A stretch of DNA of 64,000 nucleotides from Spirochaetota bacterium (lineage in GTDB: Bacteria > Spirochaetota > Spirochaetia > Treponematales > Treponemataceae). Below are positions 53,775 to 61,755 of this stretch, in pieces. The notes under the pieces are model-generated. The model saw only the letters and a list, made by a program, of their open reading frames with translations, was not told the DNA's origin and ran no database searches. The stretch covers positions 419,398 to 483,397 of the forward strand of contig JAEWSQ010000007.1 in assembly GCA_023398165.1 (NCBI GenBank), given 5' to 3'. Position 1 is the first letter of the stretch. Each line of letters opens with the position of its first letter. The position numbers and the translations under genes are program-made.

Positions 53775-55751
53775 ATGGTCACGCTTGAAATGATCAGAAA
53801 AGACATGGAAACTCTTCTTCAGGCAGACCAGTCTGTGAGATATGTGGATGTAAGTGCAGATACCATAGATGAGGCCTTGTCGGATGCGTCTGTTCAGCTC
53901 GATACAAAGGTCTCATCTCTTGAATATGAGGTTCTCGAGAAAGGTTTTTCCGGTTTTATGGGTTTTGTTAAGAAACCATGGAAGATCCGCGTGTATGAAA
54001 ATGCCGTTATTGTCTCGAAAAAGAAGAAACGGAAAGAAGCAGATATATTCTCAGATGAGGAATTTGAAGAGGAAGAAGTTAAAGTTGACCGCGATGGTCT
54101 TTTTTATATACGATACTTTGCATCACAGATACATTTAAAAGTGGTTCCGCCTGCCGGTTCCGGCCAGAATGTTGCACTTAAAGAGGTGCTTGCACGGTTA
54201 AAGCGGTCTGATACTATTGATATTGAAGAAGACCTCGTTAGAAAATTTGTTGAAAACGGTACCGGCGGCGTATATGAACCGATCGGACAGTATAAGCATA
54301 ACGCGTCTGCAGATGCCCTCATTGTTGTAGATACAACAAACGATGAAATGAAGGCGACAATAACCGTTACAGCTCCTGCAATAGGAGGAGCTGAGGTTTC
54401 TGTTGAGCAGATAGAGCGTATGCTTGCAAACCGCGGAGTTGTTGCGGGTATTAATAAACAGAAAATTGATGATTTTGTTGATAATCCTGTATACGGAATT
54501 CCCTATCTCGTGGCAGAAGCAATTCCGCCGGTTGACGGACGGGATGCCTATATTGCATATAATTTTGAAACAGACCGTTCAAAGCTTAGATTTAAGGAAG
54601 CTGAAAATGGACAGGTTAATTTCAAAGAGCTTAATCTTATTCAAAACGTGGTCGAAGGCCAGCCTCTTGCACAGAAAATGCTTCCTGAACAGGGAAAATC
54701 CGGAAAGACTATATTCGGCCGGTATCTTGAAGCTAAAAACGGACGCGACATAAATCTTCCGCTCGGCAAGAACGTTGTCGTTGACACAGACGGAAGGACT
54801 ATACTTGCAGCCACAAACGGACAGGTTTTACTGATCGGCGACAAGATAAATGTTGAACCCATTATGCAGATAGCAGGCGACGTTTCCATAAAGACAGGAC
54901 ATATTACCTTTCTTGGAACGGTTGTTGTTAAGGGAAATGTCGATGACGGATTCAACATTAAGGCTTCGGGTAATATTGAAGTATACGGAACTGTAGGCAA
55001 ATGTGTTCTTGAAGCAGACGGCGATATAATAGTACAGCTGGGTATTATGGGACGCGATGAAGGGTATGTACGGTCCGGACGCTCGCTGTGGGCTAAGTTT
55101 ATTCAAAATACAACCGTCGATGTGGAAGAGTTTATTATTGTTGCAGACGGAATTATAAACTCAAATGTTACCTCAAATAAAAAGATACTTGTCCAGGGAA
55201 AGAGAGCCGCGATTATAGGCGGCCACATTTTTGCGACAGAAGAAATATATACAAAGAATATTGGAAGTTCAGGCGGCGGCAGCGAGACTATCATTGAAGT
55301 CGGTTTTGACCCGCGTGCAAAGAAACGTCTTAATGAACTTTTGGATAAACAGTCTTCGTTGATCCGCGAACTTGATGAGGTTGAGCTTAATATACAAACT
55401 CTGGAAAATACAAAAAAGGTTCGAAGAACGCTGCCTCACGATAAGGAAGAAAACCTTATAAAACTCTCCTCCCGCAAAGAGGAAATTATAGCCGAATCCG
55501 ACACCATGTCCGCAGAAATACAGCAGATTCAGCAGCACCTGAGAGATCTCAAAGTAATAGGAAAGGTTTCTGCAATGGGAACTGTTTTTGCCGGTGTAAA
55601 AATATTTGTCCGCGATGTAAAAGACGAAGTCCGTTCTGATGTAAAAGCAGTTACCTTCTTTTACGAGGGCGGATTTGTACGCCGCGGGAAATATGAAGCT
55701 CCTTCTTCGGAGGATTCAAAGCGGGTACCAGATGGCTATTCTTCCAATTGA
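53775..55751 (+). CDS. FapA-family (DUF342) polymerising protein with Jag-N-like N-terminus
   Basis: This 658-residue protein of the FapA/DUF342 group has beta-helical repeats with GDVSIKTGHITFLGTVVVKG and DGFNIKASGNIEVYGTVGKC (about 370-420), and a coiled coil toward the C-terminus (about 520-600, LDKQSSLIRELDEVELNIQT). The first 90 residues resemble a Jag-N module (ADTIDEALSDASVQLDTKV; VLEKGFSGFMGFVKKPWKI). DUF342 proteins often lie next to flagellar or chemotaxis genes; the biochemical role is unclear, and polymer formation is only inferred. It starts 12 bases after sigma-28. Confidence 0.85.
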   Translation: MVTLEMIRKDMETLLQADQSVRYVDVSADTIDEALSDASVQLDTKVSSLEYEVLEKGFSGFMGFVKKPWKIRVYENAVIVSKKKKRKEADIFSDEEFEEEEVKVDRDGLFYIRYFASQIHLKVVPPAGSGQNVALKEVLARLKRSDTIDIEEDLVRKFVENGTGGVYEPIGQYKHNASADALIVVDTTNDEMKATITVTAPAIGGAEVSVEQIERMLANRGVVAGINKQKIDDFVDNPVYGIPYLVAEAIPPVDGRDAYIAYNFETDRSKLRFKEAENGQVNFKELNLIQNVVEGQPLAQKMLPEQGKSGKTIFGRYLEAKNGRDINLPLGKNVVVDTDGRTILAATNGQVLLIGDKINVEPIMQIAGDVSIKTGHITFLGTVVVKGNVDDGFNIKASGNIEVYGTVGKCVLEADGDIIVQLGIMGRDEGYVRSGRSLWAKFIQNTTVDVEEFIIVADGIINSNVTSNKKILVQGKRAAIIGGHIFATEEIYTKNIGSSGGGSETIIEVGFDPRAKKRLNELLDKQSSLIRELDEVELNIQTLENTKKVRRTLPHDKEENLIKLSSRKEEIIAESDTMSAEIQQIQQHLRDLKVIGKVSAMGTVFAGVKIFVRDVKDEVRSDVKAVTFFYEGGFVRRGKYEAPSSEDSKRVPDGYSSN

Positions 55752-56064
55752 CCTGCAGATACTGTACGGACAGCTGGATAAGGTCTCGAAAACAGCAGTA
55801 CAACAGCAGGGTGCACATCTTCAAAATGTGCTGAATAATGAGAAGACTGCCCAAAAAATTCAAGAGAAAACAAATACTGTACAGCAGACCTCTTTGAGCG
55901 AAGATGGATTAACGCAGATTCATGACCGTAAAGAGTCTCAGAATCCTTCCAGCGGCGGGAAGAAAGAAAAGAATGAGAAGGAAGAAGTTCAGGAAATTGC
56001 TGAAGATGACAGGGAGATAATTAAGGATCCCTCGCTTGGAAAAAATATAGATATTTCAGGATAA
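55732..56064 (+). CDS. Small charged protein of unknown function
   Basis: This 110-residue protein begins MAILPIDLQILYGQLDKVSK and then becomes hydrophilic (Gln, Lys, Glu and Ser-rich). I recognise no domain. The start overlaps the end of the FapA-like gene by 20 bases; the same frame is open further upstream but inside that gene. It lies four bases before the next gene, so it is in the same operon. The tail is likely disordered. Confidence 0.7.
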   Translation: MAILPIDLQILYGQLDKVSKTAVQQQGAHLQNVLNNEKTAQKIQEKTNTVQQTSLSEDGLTQIHDRKESQNPSSGGKKEKNEKEEVQEIAEDDREIIKDPSLGKNIDISG

Positions 56065-56067
56065 GTC

Positions 56068-56793
56068 ATGGCCTCCGTTATTGTGCTGCTCATAATTTTA
56101 GTTCTCAATATAGTGCTTTGGATTCTGCTTTTTTCAAGGCTTCGTAAAGAATTTTCACCCGATGCGGTTCTCTATTCCATCAGGGAAGAGGTGGATAAGC
56201 TGATTATTGAGATAAACAAGGTTTCCGACCGCGATATTACGCTCATAGATGCACGGCGGAACGGCTTAAAACAGCTTTTGGAAGAAATTGATAAAAAACT
56301 TGCGCTCTACGGATCTCTGCAGAAGGCGAAGGATGATGAAAAAAAGATTATGTCCATTCTTTCGAAATCACAGGTACAGATTCAAGAAGATACATCCACT
56401 TCATCACCGCTCTCTGTTCCGCCTCCTGTTAATACTAATCCGCAACCTCCTGTTCCTGAAACCGGTACTCAAATACGGGAAAACCTGTTATTTTCTGATC
56501 GTGACCGGAATGAACAGGATGAAAGTCCCGGCTCTGTAAATCCTTATGCAAGGGCTGCCTCAGTATACAAGCGGAACGAAATAAAAGAGCTCAATACAGA
56601 AATGCCTGATGCAGAGACGAAAAAAGAGGAACCTATTCAAATAACCTTCTCGAGTGATCCCATATCGCCCAAAAAAGATAAACGGAGAAGCGTGCTTAAA
56701 ATGTATCATGAAGGCTTTACCGCCGAAATAATTGCCGAGAAATTGAAAATTCCGGTACGGGAAGTAAGCCTTATCATAGATCTTAACACCTAG
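56068..56793 (+). CDS. Membrane-anchored protein with C-terminal helix-turn-helix-like (DUF6115-like) end
   Basis: This 241-residue protein has a single N-terminal helix (about 3-24, SVIVLLIILVLNIVLWILLF), a coiled-coil region (about 38-95), a Pro/Gln-rich linker, and a C-terminal helix-turn-helix-like segment (SVLKMYHEGFTAEIIAEKLK then IPVREVSLIIDL). Such tails occur in DUF6115 proteins beside motility genes. Function is unknown. The stop overlaps the convergent ABC ATPase gene by four bases and ends the rightward cluster. Confidence 0.75.
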   Translation: MASVIVLLIILVLNIVLWILLFSRLRKEFSPDAVLYSIREEVDKLIIEINKVSDRDITLIDARRNGLKQLLEEIDKKLALYGSLQKAKDDEKKIMSILSKSQVQIQEDTSTSSPLSVPPPVNTNPQPPVPETGTQIRENLLFSDRDRNEQDESPGSVNPYARAASVYKRNEIKELNTEMPDAETKKEEPIQITFSSDPISPKKDKRRSVLKMYHEGFTAEIIAEKLKIPVREVSLIIDLNT

Positions 56794-57578
56794 AGTATAT
56801 AAGTCTGCATAACATTGTAGTATGGGTGTATAAAAAAACCGAATTCTGCATCATACGATTTATGTAAATATTCTTCGGTAAAAACTCTTTCTGTTTCCCC
56901 TTTGCAGATAATGGTTCCTTCTTTTAAGAGAATAATGCTGTCTGAAAAAAGAGGCGCGGTGTTAATATCATGCAGACTCATAATAACGGTGGTATTTTTC
57001 TGTCCGGCAATTTTTTTTATTAGCGATAACAGACTGTGCTGACTGGTAATGTCGAGATGGGAAAAGGGTTCATCGAGAAGCAAAATATCAGTTTTCTGGG
57101 CTAAGGAGCGTGCTATCATAACCCGCTGGTACTCCCCGCCCGATATTTCAAAGATGGAACGGTCTTTAAGGTGAAGTATGTTCAATTCAAAAAGCATCTG
57201 TTCCGTACATTCATAGTCTTCTTTTGAATACGATTCCAATGATGAACTGTAAGCATATCTTCCCATAAGGACTGCATCAAATACTGTATAATTCCAGCTG
57301 TACATCTCCTGCTGTGCAAGGAGCGACACTTTCCTGGACAGGTTTTTCCGGGAGTATGTCTCAACAGGTTTCCCGTCAATACGTAGTACTCCTCCTGTTT
57401 TTTTTAAATCCTTCACGGCGATGCCGGCAAGAAGACACAGAAGGGTTGATTTTCCGCTTCCGTTCGGACCGAGAAGGCTTACAATTTCACCTTTGCTGAC
57501 GGAAAAAGAAACATTGCTCAGAACTTGTTTTGCCGGGTTTTGCTCGTAGTATGCACATACATCTGCTGCCTGAATCAC
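56790..57578 (-). CDS. ABC importer ATP-binding protein, cobalamin/iron-siderophore type
   Basis: This 262-residue ATPase has Walker A LLGPNGSGKSTLLCLLAGI, the signature ISGGEYQRVMIARSLAQ, Walker B DILLLDEPFSHLD and a switch His (SLHDINTA). The sequence is of the FepC/BtuD group. It powers the FecCD-type permease encoded just upstream on the minus strand; the two genes overlap by four bases. Substrate (cobalamin, haem or iron-siderophore) cannot be settled from sequence. Confidence 0.93.
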   Translation of the reverse strand: MIQAADVCAYYEQNPAKQVLSNVSFSVSKGEIVSLLGPNGSGKSTLLCLLAGIAVKDLKKTGGVLRIDGKPVETYSRKNLSRKVSLLAQQEMYSWNYTVFDAVLMGRYAYSSSLESYSKEDYECTEQMLFELNILHLKDRSIFEISGGEYQRVMIARSLAQKTDILLLDEPFSHLDITSQHSLLSLIKKIAGQKNTTVIMSLHDINTAPLFSDSIILLKEGTIICKGETERVFTEEYLHKSYDAEFGFFIHPYYNVMQTYIL

Positions 57579-58576
57579 CGTGTTCCTCCTTTACTGCCCT
57601 TTAGTAAAATCCAGATGAAAAAGGGTACGCCTATAAAAGCTGTTACCACGCCGATTGGAAGCTCCATGGGGGAGGCAATTGTTCTGGCGGCAATATCAGA
57701 CAGAAGCAGAAGTATGCTCCCGGTTATCATGCTGAGGGGTATGAGTTTTTTGTGAGAAGGCGAATACAGTATACGTACTGCATGCGGAGCTATTAAACCA
57801 ATAAAGCCTATTGTTCCTCCTGCGCATACAGCAGTTGCACTTGCTAGAGAGGCAGAAAACAGACATAGAATTCGAGTACGCGAAAGATTAAGACCGAGCG
57901 ACTGTGCTGTTTTTTCACCTGCCGAAATTATATCGAGCGGTTTTGCTGCAGGAAGCATAAGAAAAACTGATAACAGGGACGGAATAATCAGAAGTTTTAC
58001 AAACATCCAGCCTTTACCGTTAAAACTTCCCTGCGTCCATAAATACATTTTATACAGCTCTTTGTCTTTCGTAAGCAGCGTTATGGTTGTTACCGCTCCG
58101 AAGAATACTCCCAGTGCAGTTCCTGAAAGAAGAAGCCTTGAGCTCTCCAAGCTCGTTTTCTTTCCTCCCGCTATGAGATACACCAGAAGCACTGAAGCAA
58201 GCGCCCCTATAAAGGCTCCCAGCGGTATAAACAGGGAAAATATTGAAAATAAAACAGCACCAAGGGTTGCTCCTGATGAAACTCCTATGAGCCCCGGATC
58301 TGCAAGACTGTTTCTAAAAAAACCTTGAAAAACCGCACCGGAGGCGCCAAGCAGGGAACCGCAGATGAGCGCAAGAATTGAGCGGGGAAGCCTTAAGGTT
58401 AAAAGTATTTTAAACGTAAATGAAGAAAAGTCCTTTGTTTTTAAACCATCTAAAAGTTCGCTGACAGACAAATTCTCTGCTCCGAGCACAAGCGATGCAC
58501 AAAAAACCAGTGCCAGTAATGCAAGGAGCAGGAGGAATACTGTAAGAAAGGGAATTTTTTTTACTGTGAAAGACAT
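57575..58576 (-). CDS. FecCD/BtuC-family ABC importer permease
   Basis: This 333-residue membrane protein has about ten helices. Landmarks are LRLPRSILALICGSLLGASG, GVSSGATLGAVL, GTIGFIGLIAPHAVRILY and GVPFFIWILLKGSKGG, all typical of this family. It forms the channel for a cobalamin or iron-complex importer. It overlaps the binding-protein gene by 16 bases and the ATPase gene by four bases, so the three are one operon. Confidence 0.93.
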   Translation of the reverse strand: MSFTVKKIPFLTVFLLLLALLALVFCASLVLGAENLSVSELLDGLKTKDFSSFTFKILLTLRLPRSILALICGSLLGASGAVFQGFFRNSLADPGLIGVSSGATLGAVLFSIFSLFIPLGAFIGALASVLLVYLIAGGKKTSLESSRLLLSGTALGVFFGAVTTITLLTKDKELYKMYLWTQGSFNGKGWMFVKLLIIPSLLSVFLMLPAAKPLDIISAGEKTAQSLGLNLSRTRILCLFSASLASATAVCAGGTIGFIGLIAPHAVRILYSPSHKKLIPLSMITGSILLLLSDIAARTIASPMELPIGVVTAFIGVPFFIWILLKGSKGGTR

Positions 58577-59427
58577 GAACGGACAGCTTCAACGGCTTCT
58601 GCGATCCGGGGACCGGGTCTTGAAATTATGTCTCCGTTAATCTTATAAACTTTCCCGTTTTGTACCGCGCTGATGGTTTCCCAGCCCGGTCTTGATCGTA
58701 TTGAATCAAGCGTTTCCGGTGAATCCGAGGGTAAAAGTATTACAGAGGGGTTCCGTGCAATGATTGACTCTTCGCTTACGACAGGGTAGGCGGATTCCAG
58801 ATCCGCAAAAATAGTACTTCCTCCGGAGGCTTCAATAATTCCGTTTATAAATGAGTTCCTGCCGATGCTCATATACGGAGCATTCCAAACCTCCCAGTAC
58901 ACTTCCTGTGCCGGAGTATTACCCGGTTTTTCAATGCGCTTTTTAATAGAAGAGGCGAGGTTTTCCGCTTCTTTTTCATGTCCTGTCAGTTTTCCGGCTT
59001 CAATAATTTCTGCATAGACATCATCCAAAGACTGCGCATCGGTTGCAAAGACAGTAATGCCGAGATCCGTAAGACTTTGAATCAGGTGGCCGTGCATTGT
59101 TTTATTCAGGTACACAAGATCGGGTGAATACGATAATACAGCTTCAAGGCTGAATGTTTTACCGTCAAAGCCTCCAATAGAAGGAATATTCTTCACTTCT
59201 TCGGGATAGTTGCAAAAATCCGTACGGGCGGCAACTTCATTTCCTGCTCCTATGGCAAAAAGAATTTCTGTCGATGCAGGTGAAAGAGAAACAATGCGTG
59301 AGCATACAGGGCTGCTTTTACTAAGAGGGTTTTGGTGTACAGGAGAAACTGTACATTTCAAAACCATTAGAGCTGAGGCAAGCACAATGGCGCACACACC
59401 GGCAATAAGTATCCATCTTTTATTCAT
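58561..59427 (-). CDS. Periplasmic substrate-binding protein of the BtuF/FhuD type
   Basis: This 288-residue protein has an N-terminal hydrophobic helix (about 5-24), then the class III binding-protein fold: RIVSLSPASTEILFAIGAGN, PSIGGFDGKTFSLEAVLSYS, PDLVYLN and a C-terminal half with VYWEVWNAPYMSIG. BtuF-like order and spacing favour cobalamin, but iron complexes are possible. No Cys is in a good lipobox, so it may be anchored by its helix. GGAGG lies upstream. No cobalamin riboswitch is visible upstream. Confidence 0.9.
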   Translation of the reverse strand: MNKRWILIAGVCAIVLASALMVLKCTVSPVHQNPLSKSSPVCSRIVSLSPASTEILFAIGAGNEVAARTDFCNYPEEVKNIPSIGGFDGKTFSLEAVLSYSPDLVYLNKTMHGHLIQSLTDLGITVFATDAQSLDDVYAEIIEAGKLTGHEKEAENLASSIKKRIEKPGNTPAQEVYWEVWNAPYMSIGRNSFINGIIEASGGSTIFADLESAYPVVSEESIIARNPSVILLPSDSPETLDSIRSRPGWETISAVQNGKVYKINGDIISRPGPRIAEAVEAVRSCLSQ

Positions 59428-59540
59428 TAATGATCCTCCAATGGACTGGTGTTGGTGATTCGTGCATTCTACCGGAAAAAAAATATTTTGTCATCAAAAT
59501 CTCAAGGAAAGAACGCAGTTCTGCCGATAGTAGTATAGAT

Positions 59541-60380
59541 ATGGTGTATTCTTATGCGTATAAAAAACTGCCGGTATGTTCAGCTCTTATGCTGTGTGCG
59601 GTATTTACTGTTTTTTCCCAAGGATCCTTCTCTTCGATCGCCGGTCTAAGCGGAACAGGCTCCCCGATGCCTCAAGGGGTGTACCAGGACGGAAGCAGAA
59701 TTATTGCATTTTCAGGTGAAAAAGAGGGATACATAATTTTAAAAACGTACTACGGCTGGTATTACGATGCGTATCATGCAGTCGAAAAGTATCCTCTTGA
59801 AGTTCCCCCTCTGGAAATAGGCGGAGGCTTATATACAAAATACTGGATAAAGTCTGATACTGTGACAAATCCCGGTGCAGTTTTTTGGAGACCCTGTACC
59901 AATTCAACCGGCATCCCGATCATACCTCCATTAAAGGACGATGAAATATCGGGTTATCTTGTTTCAGACAATGATATTTACCGCATACGGTACTGGAAAG
60001 TTTCGGTGCTTTTCTCTTCTGAAAAAGCGCTGATACACGCGGCTGATGAAAACGGAAACCCTGTACAGTATGAAGTTGACAAGTATGCTGTCGTAGGTTC
60101 CGATGTCTATACCTGTGCAGCAGGGCGGGGTACTATAGTAAGAAATCCTGAAAAGCTGAGCGAGGTACATGGTGCGCTTACGGAATTCAGTGATGTACGG
60201 GTAAGTGAAGACGGAATGTATGCGGTAAACGGGGAGCCTGAATATACGTTATTCACTGAAGGTGACCTGGATCAAACAGTAGAGACCCAAAACAGCAGAC
60301 GAAAACCGCCAGGAAAGCCTCTTTTAGAGTATATGGACCTCAATTTTTATTACGATGAAATAGAACGGCTCCGCAGGTAA
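59541..60380 (+). CDS. Secreted protein of unknown function
   Basis: This 279-residue protein has a signal peptide (MVYSYAYKKLPVCSALMLCA, then FTVFSQG). I recognise no domain. The body is rich in aromatic residues and strands (YIILKTYYGWYYDAYHAVEK). I chose ATG 59541 because it starts the signal; the frame is open from 59430. No ribosome binding site is clear. GCCGATAG (59523-59530) lies just upstream and could be a sigma-28 -10 box, but the implied transcript would be almost leaderless. It is divergent from the ABC importer and convergent with the next gene. Confidence 0.75.
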   Translation: MVYSYAYKKLPVCSALMLCAVFTVFSQGSFSSIAGLSGTGSPMPQGVYQDGSRIIAFSGEKEGYIILKTYYGWYYDAYHAVEKYPLEVPPLEIGGGLYTKYWIKSDTVTNPGAVFWRPCTNSTGIPIIPPLKDDEISGYLVSDNDIYRIRYWKVSVLFSSEKALIHAADENGNPVQYEVDKYAVVGSDVYTCAAGRGTIVRNPEKLSEVHGALTEFSDVRVSEDGMYAVNGEPEYTLFTEGDLDQTVETQNSRRKPPGKPLLEYMDLNFYYDEIERLRR

Positions 60381-60393
60381 ATTCGTAACCTTG

Positions 60394-61011
60394 TCAGTTA
60401 TCCATTACGGCAAAAACCCCCGCATCTGAGACTTCAATGAGCTCCGGCGAAAGATACTGGCTTGAACATTCATACGTCAGCAGAACATCATTTCTCAGAA
60501 CTTTTTCATACTGCAGCGCATAATTTTTTGAAAAAAGAACAGCGGTTCTCTGCTCTGGAACAGCCATATAATACGGTTCACCAAGCTCTTTTTTAAGAAC
60601 ATGCTGAAAGGGTTTATAGAACGGTATGACCGAATTGAGAATGGATTGGGGGTGATGAACGGTGAAATATACGAATCCTTCCTTCTTATGCTCTTCAAGA
60701 TTTGTTTGGGGTACAAGCTTTGTCATCGTATCTTCCATAGCGATCCGTGTCTGTGCGAAATTTACGTCCCACTTCTTAAGAAGTTCCTCTCTGAGCGGAA
60801 CGATGCAGTCTCCGTAGGCTAAAACCATAACCATTCTTATTCTTTCCGTTAAATACGAGGAAAAAAAAGCATCAGAATTGCGGATCATGAGCGCATACGA
60901 TGCATCTTCAGAGGATATGAGGTACGGTCTTATGTGGTTTTTTGCCACATTCCACGGCGGTAATTCTTTACACTTATTTTGTGCAATAAACAATGCATTT
61001 TCAGTATTCAT
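60394..61011 (-). CDS. Protein of unknown function
   Basis: This 205-residue protein starts at ATG 61011, with AGGAG eight bases upstream on the minus strand; a longer open frame to 61134 has no such site and begins with low-quality cysteine-rich sequence. No signal peptide or membrane helix is visible, so it is probably cytoplasmic. The family is not recognised. Features are VMVLAYGDCIVPLREELLKK and a C-terminal EVSDAGVFAVMDN. It is divergent from rimP and convergent with the secreted protein gene. Confidence 0.72.
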   Translation of the reverse strand: MNTENALFIAQNKCKELPPWNVAKNHIRPYLISSEDASYALMIRNSDAFFSSYLTERIRMVMVLAYGDCIVPLREELLKKWDVNFAQTRIAMEDTMTKLVPQTNLEEHKKEGFVYFTVHHPQSILNSVIPFYKPFQHVLKKELGEPYYMAVPEQRTAVLFSKNYALQYEKVLRNDVLLTYECSSQYLSPELIEVSDAGVFAVMDN

Positions 61012-61127
61012 TCGAGTACTCCTGATCATTGAATAGGGGCATGTAAATCTGCTGCAGCATTTACATCTGTAAATATAACCAAATAATGCGCATGAGGATA
61101 CATGAAAAGACAAAATATGCTTCTGTA

Positions 61128-61156
61128 TTGACACAGTATAACAAGACTGATATAAT
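61128..61156 (+). promoter_or_regulatory. Full-consensus sigma-70 promoter for rimP-nusA-infB
   Basis: TTGACA (61128-61133) and TATAAT (61151-61156) with a 17-base spacer match the ideal bacterial promoter. The leader runs from about 61163 to the rimP start at 61244. Confidence 0.85.
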
Positions 61157-61192
61157 TCTAATCGAACAGTAAATAGTATCCTTAAGCTTCAG

Positions 61193-61217
61193 GAGTCGTT
61201 CGAACGGCTCTTTTTTT
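61193..61217 (+). terminator. Leader terminator (possible attenuator) before rimP
   Basis: GAGTCGTT and AACGGCTC form a stem of about seven pairs with a TCGA loop, followed by seven T residues. It lies between the strong promoter and rimP, so transcription of rimP-nusA-infB must read through it. Confidence 0.7.
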
Positions 61218-61243
61218 GTATCCACAGGATAACAGGAGAATAC

Positions 61244-61744
61244 GTGGAGTATACGGCTCTAGAGACAATCCCTCATTATAGTGAATGCAGTCCATTGGTT
61301 TCCGGCCTCGGTTATGCACTGGTGGAGCTGCGCGTTATTCCAAATCATGGTCAGTATCAGGTTCGTGCGGTTATAACCCATGCAGATTCAAACAAGGCAG
61401 AAGGTATTGGTATTAATGACTGTGCAAAGGTACATCGTCTGCTTCTTCCCCGGCTTGAAGCTCTTTTAAAATCGCAGGATGTATACATGGAAGTAACATC
61501 GCCAGGTATGGAACGGCTTATAAAAAACGCCGCAGAATTTTCATTATTTACCGGGAAACATGTTAAAATTTGGGATGTATCGCAGTCGGACTGGGTTAAC
61601 GGTACTATTATTTGTGCAGACTCCACGTCAATAACATTGGAACTTTCGGAACAGCACACCGCAGGAAATGATGCGGCTTCCGCTTTACAAAGGCGGACAC
61701 TTCCGTTTGAACAAATAGCTAAAGCAAAATTATTACATTCATAA
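61244..61744 (+). CDS. rimP: Ribosome maturation factor RimP
   Basis: This 166-residue protein is needed for 30S subunit maturation. It has the family pattern LVELRVIPNHGQYQVRAVI near the start, then NDCAKVHRLLLPRLEAL and the signature MEVTSPGMERLIKNAAEFSL, followed by FTGKHVKIW. The start is GTG, nine bases after AGGAG. It is the first gene of the conserved rimP-nusA-infB operon. Confidence 0.93.
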   Translation: MEYTALETIPHYSECSPLVSGLGYALVELRVIPNHGQYQVRAVITHADSNKAEGIGINDCAKVHRLLLPRLEALLKSQDVYMEVTSPGMERLIKNAAEFSLFTGKHVKIWDVSQSDWVNGTIICADSTSITLELSEQHTAGNDAASALQRRTLPFEQIAKAKLLHS

Positions 61745-61755
61745 GGAGGCTTTAA

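Noticed and set aside
59428..59540. Cobalamin riboswitch upstream of the BtuF-type importer
   Set aside because: The gap on the minus strand is short and shows no B12-box-like sequence or extended fold.
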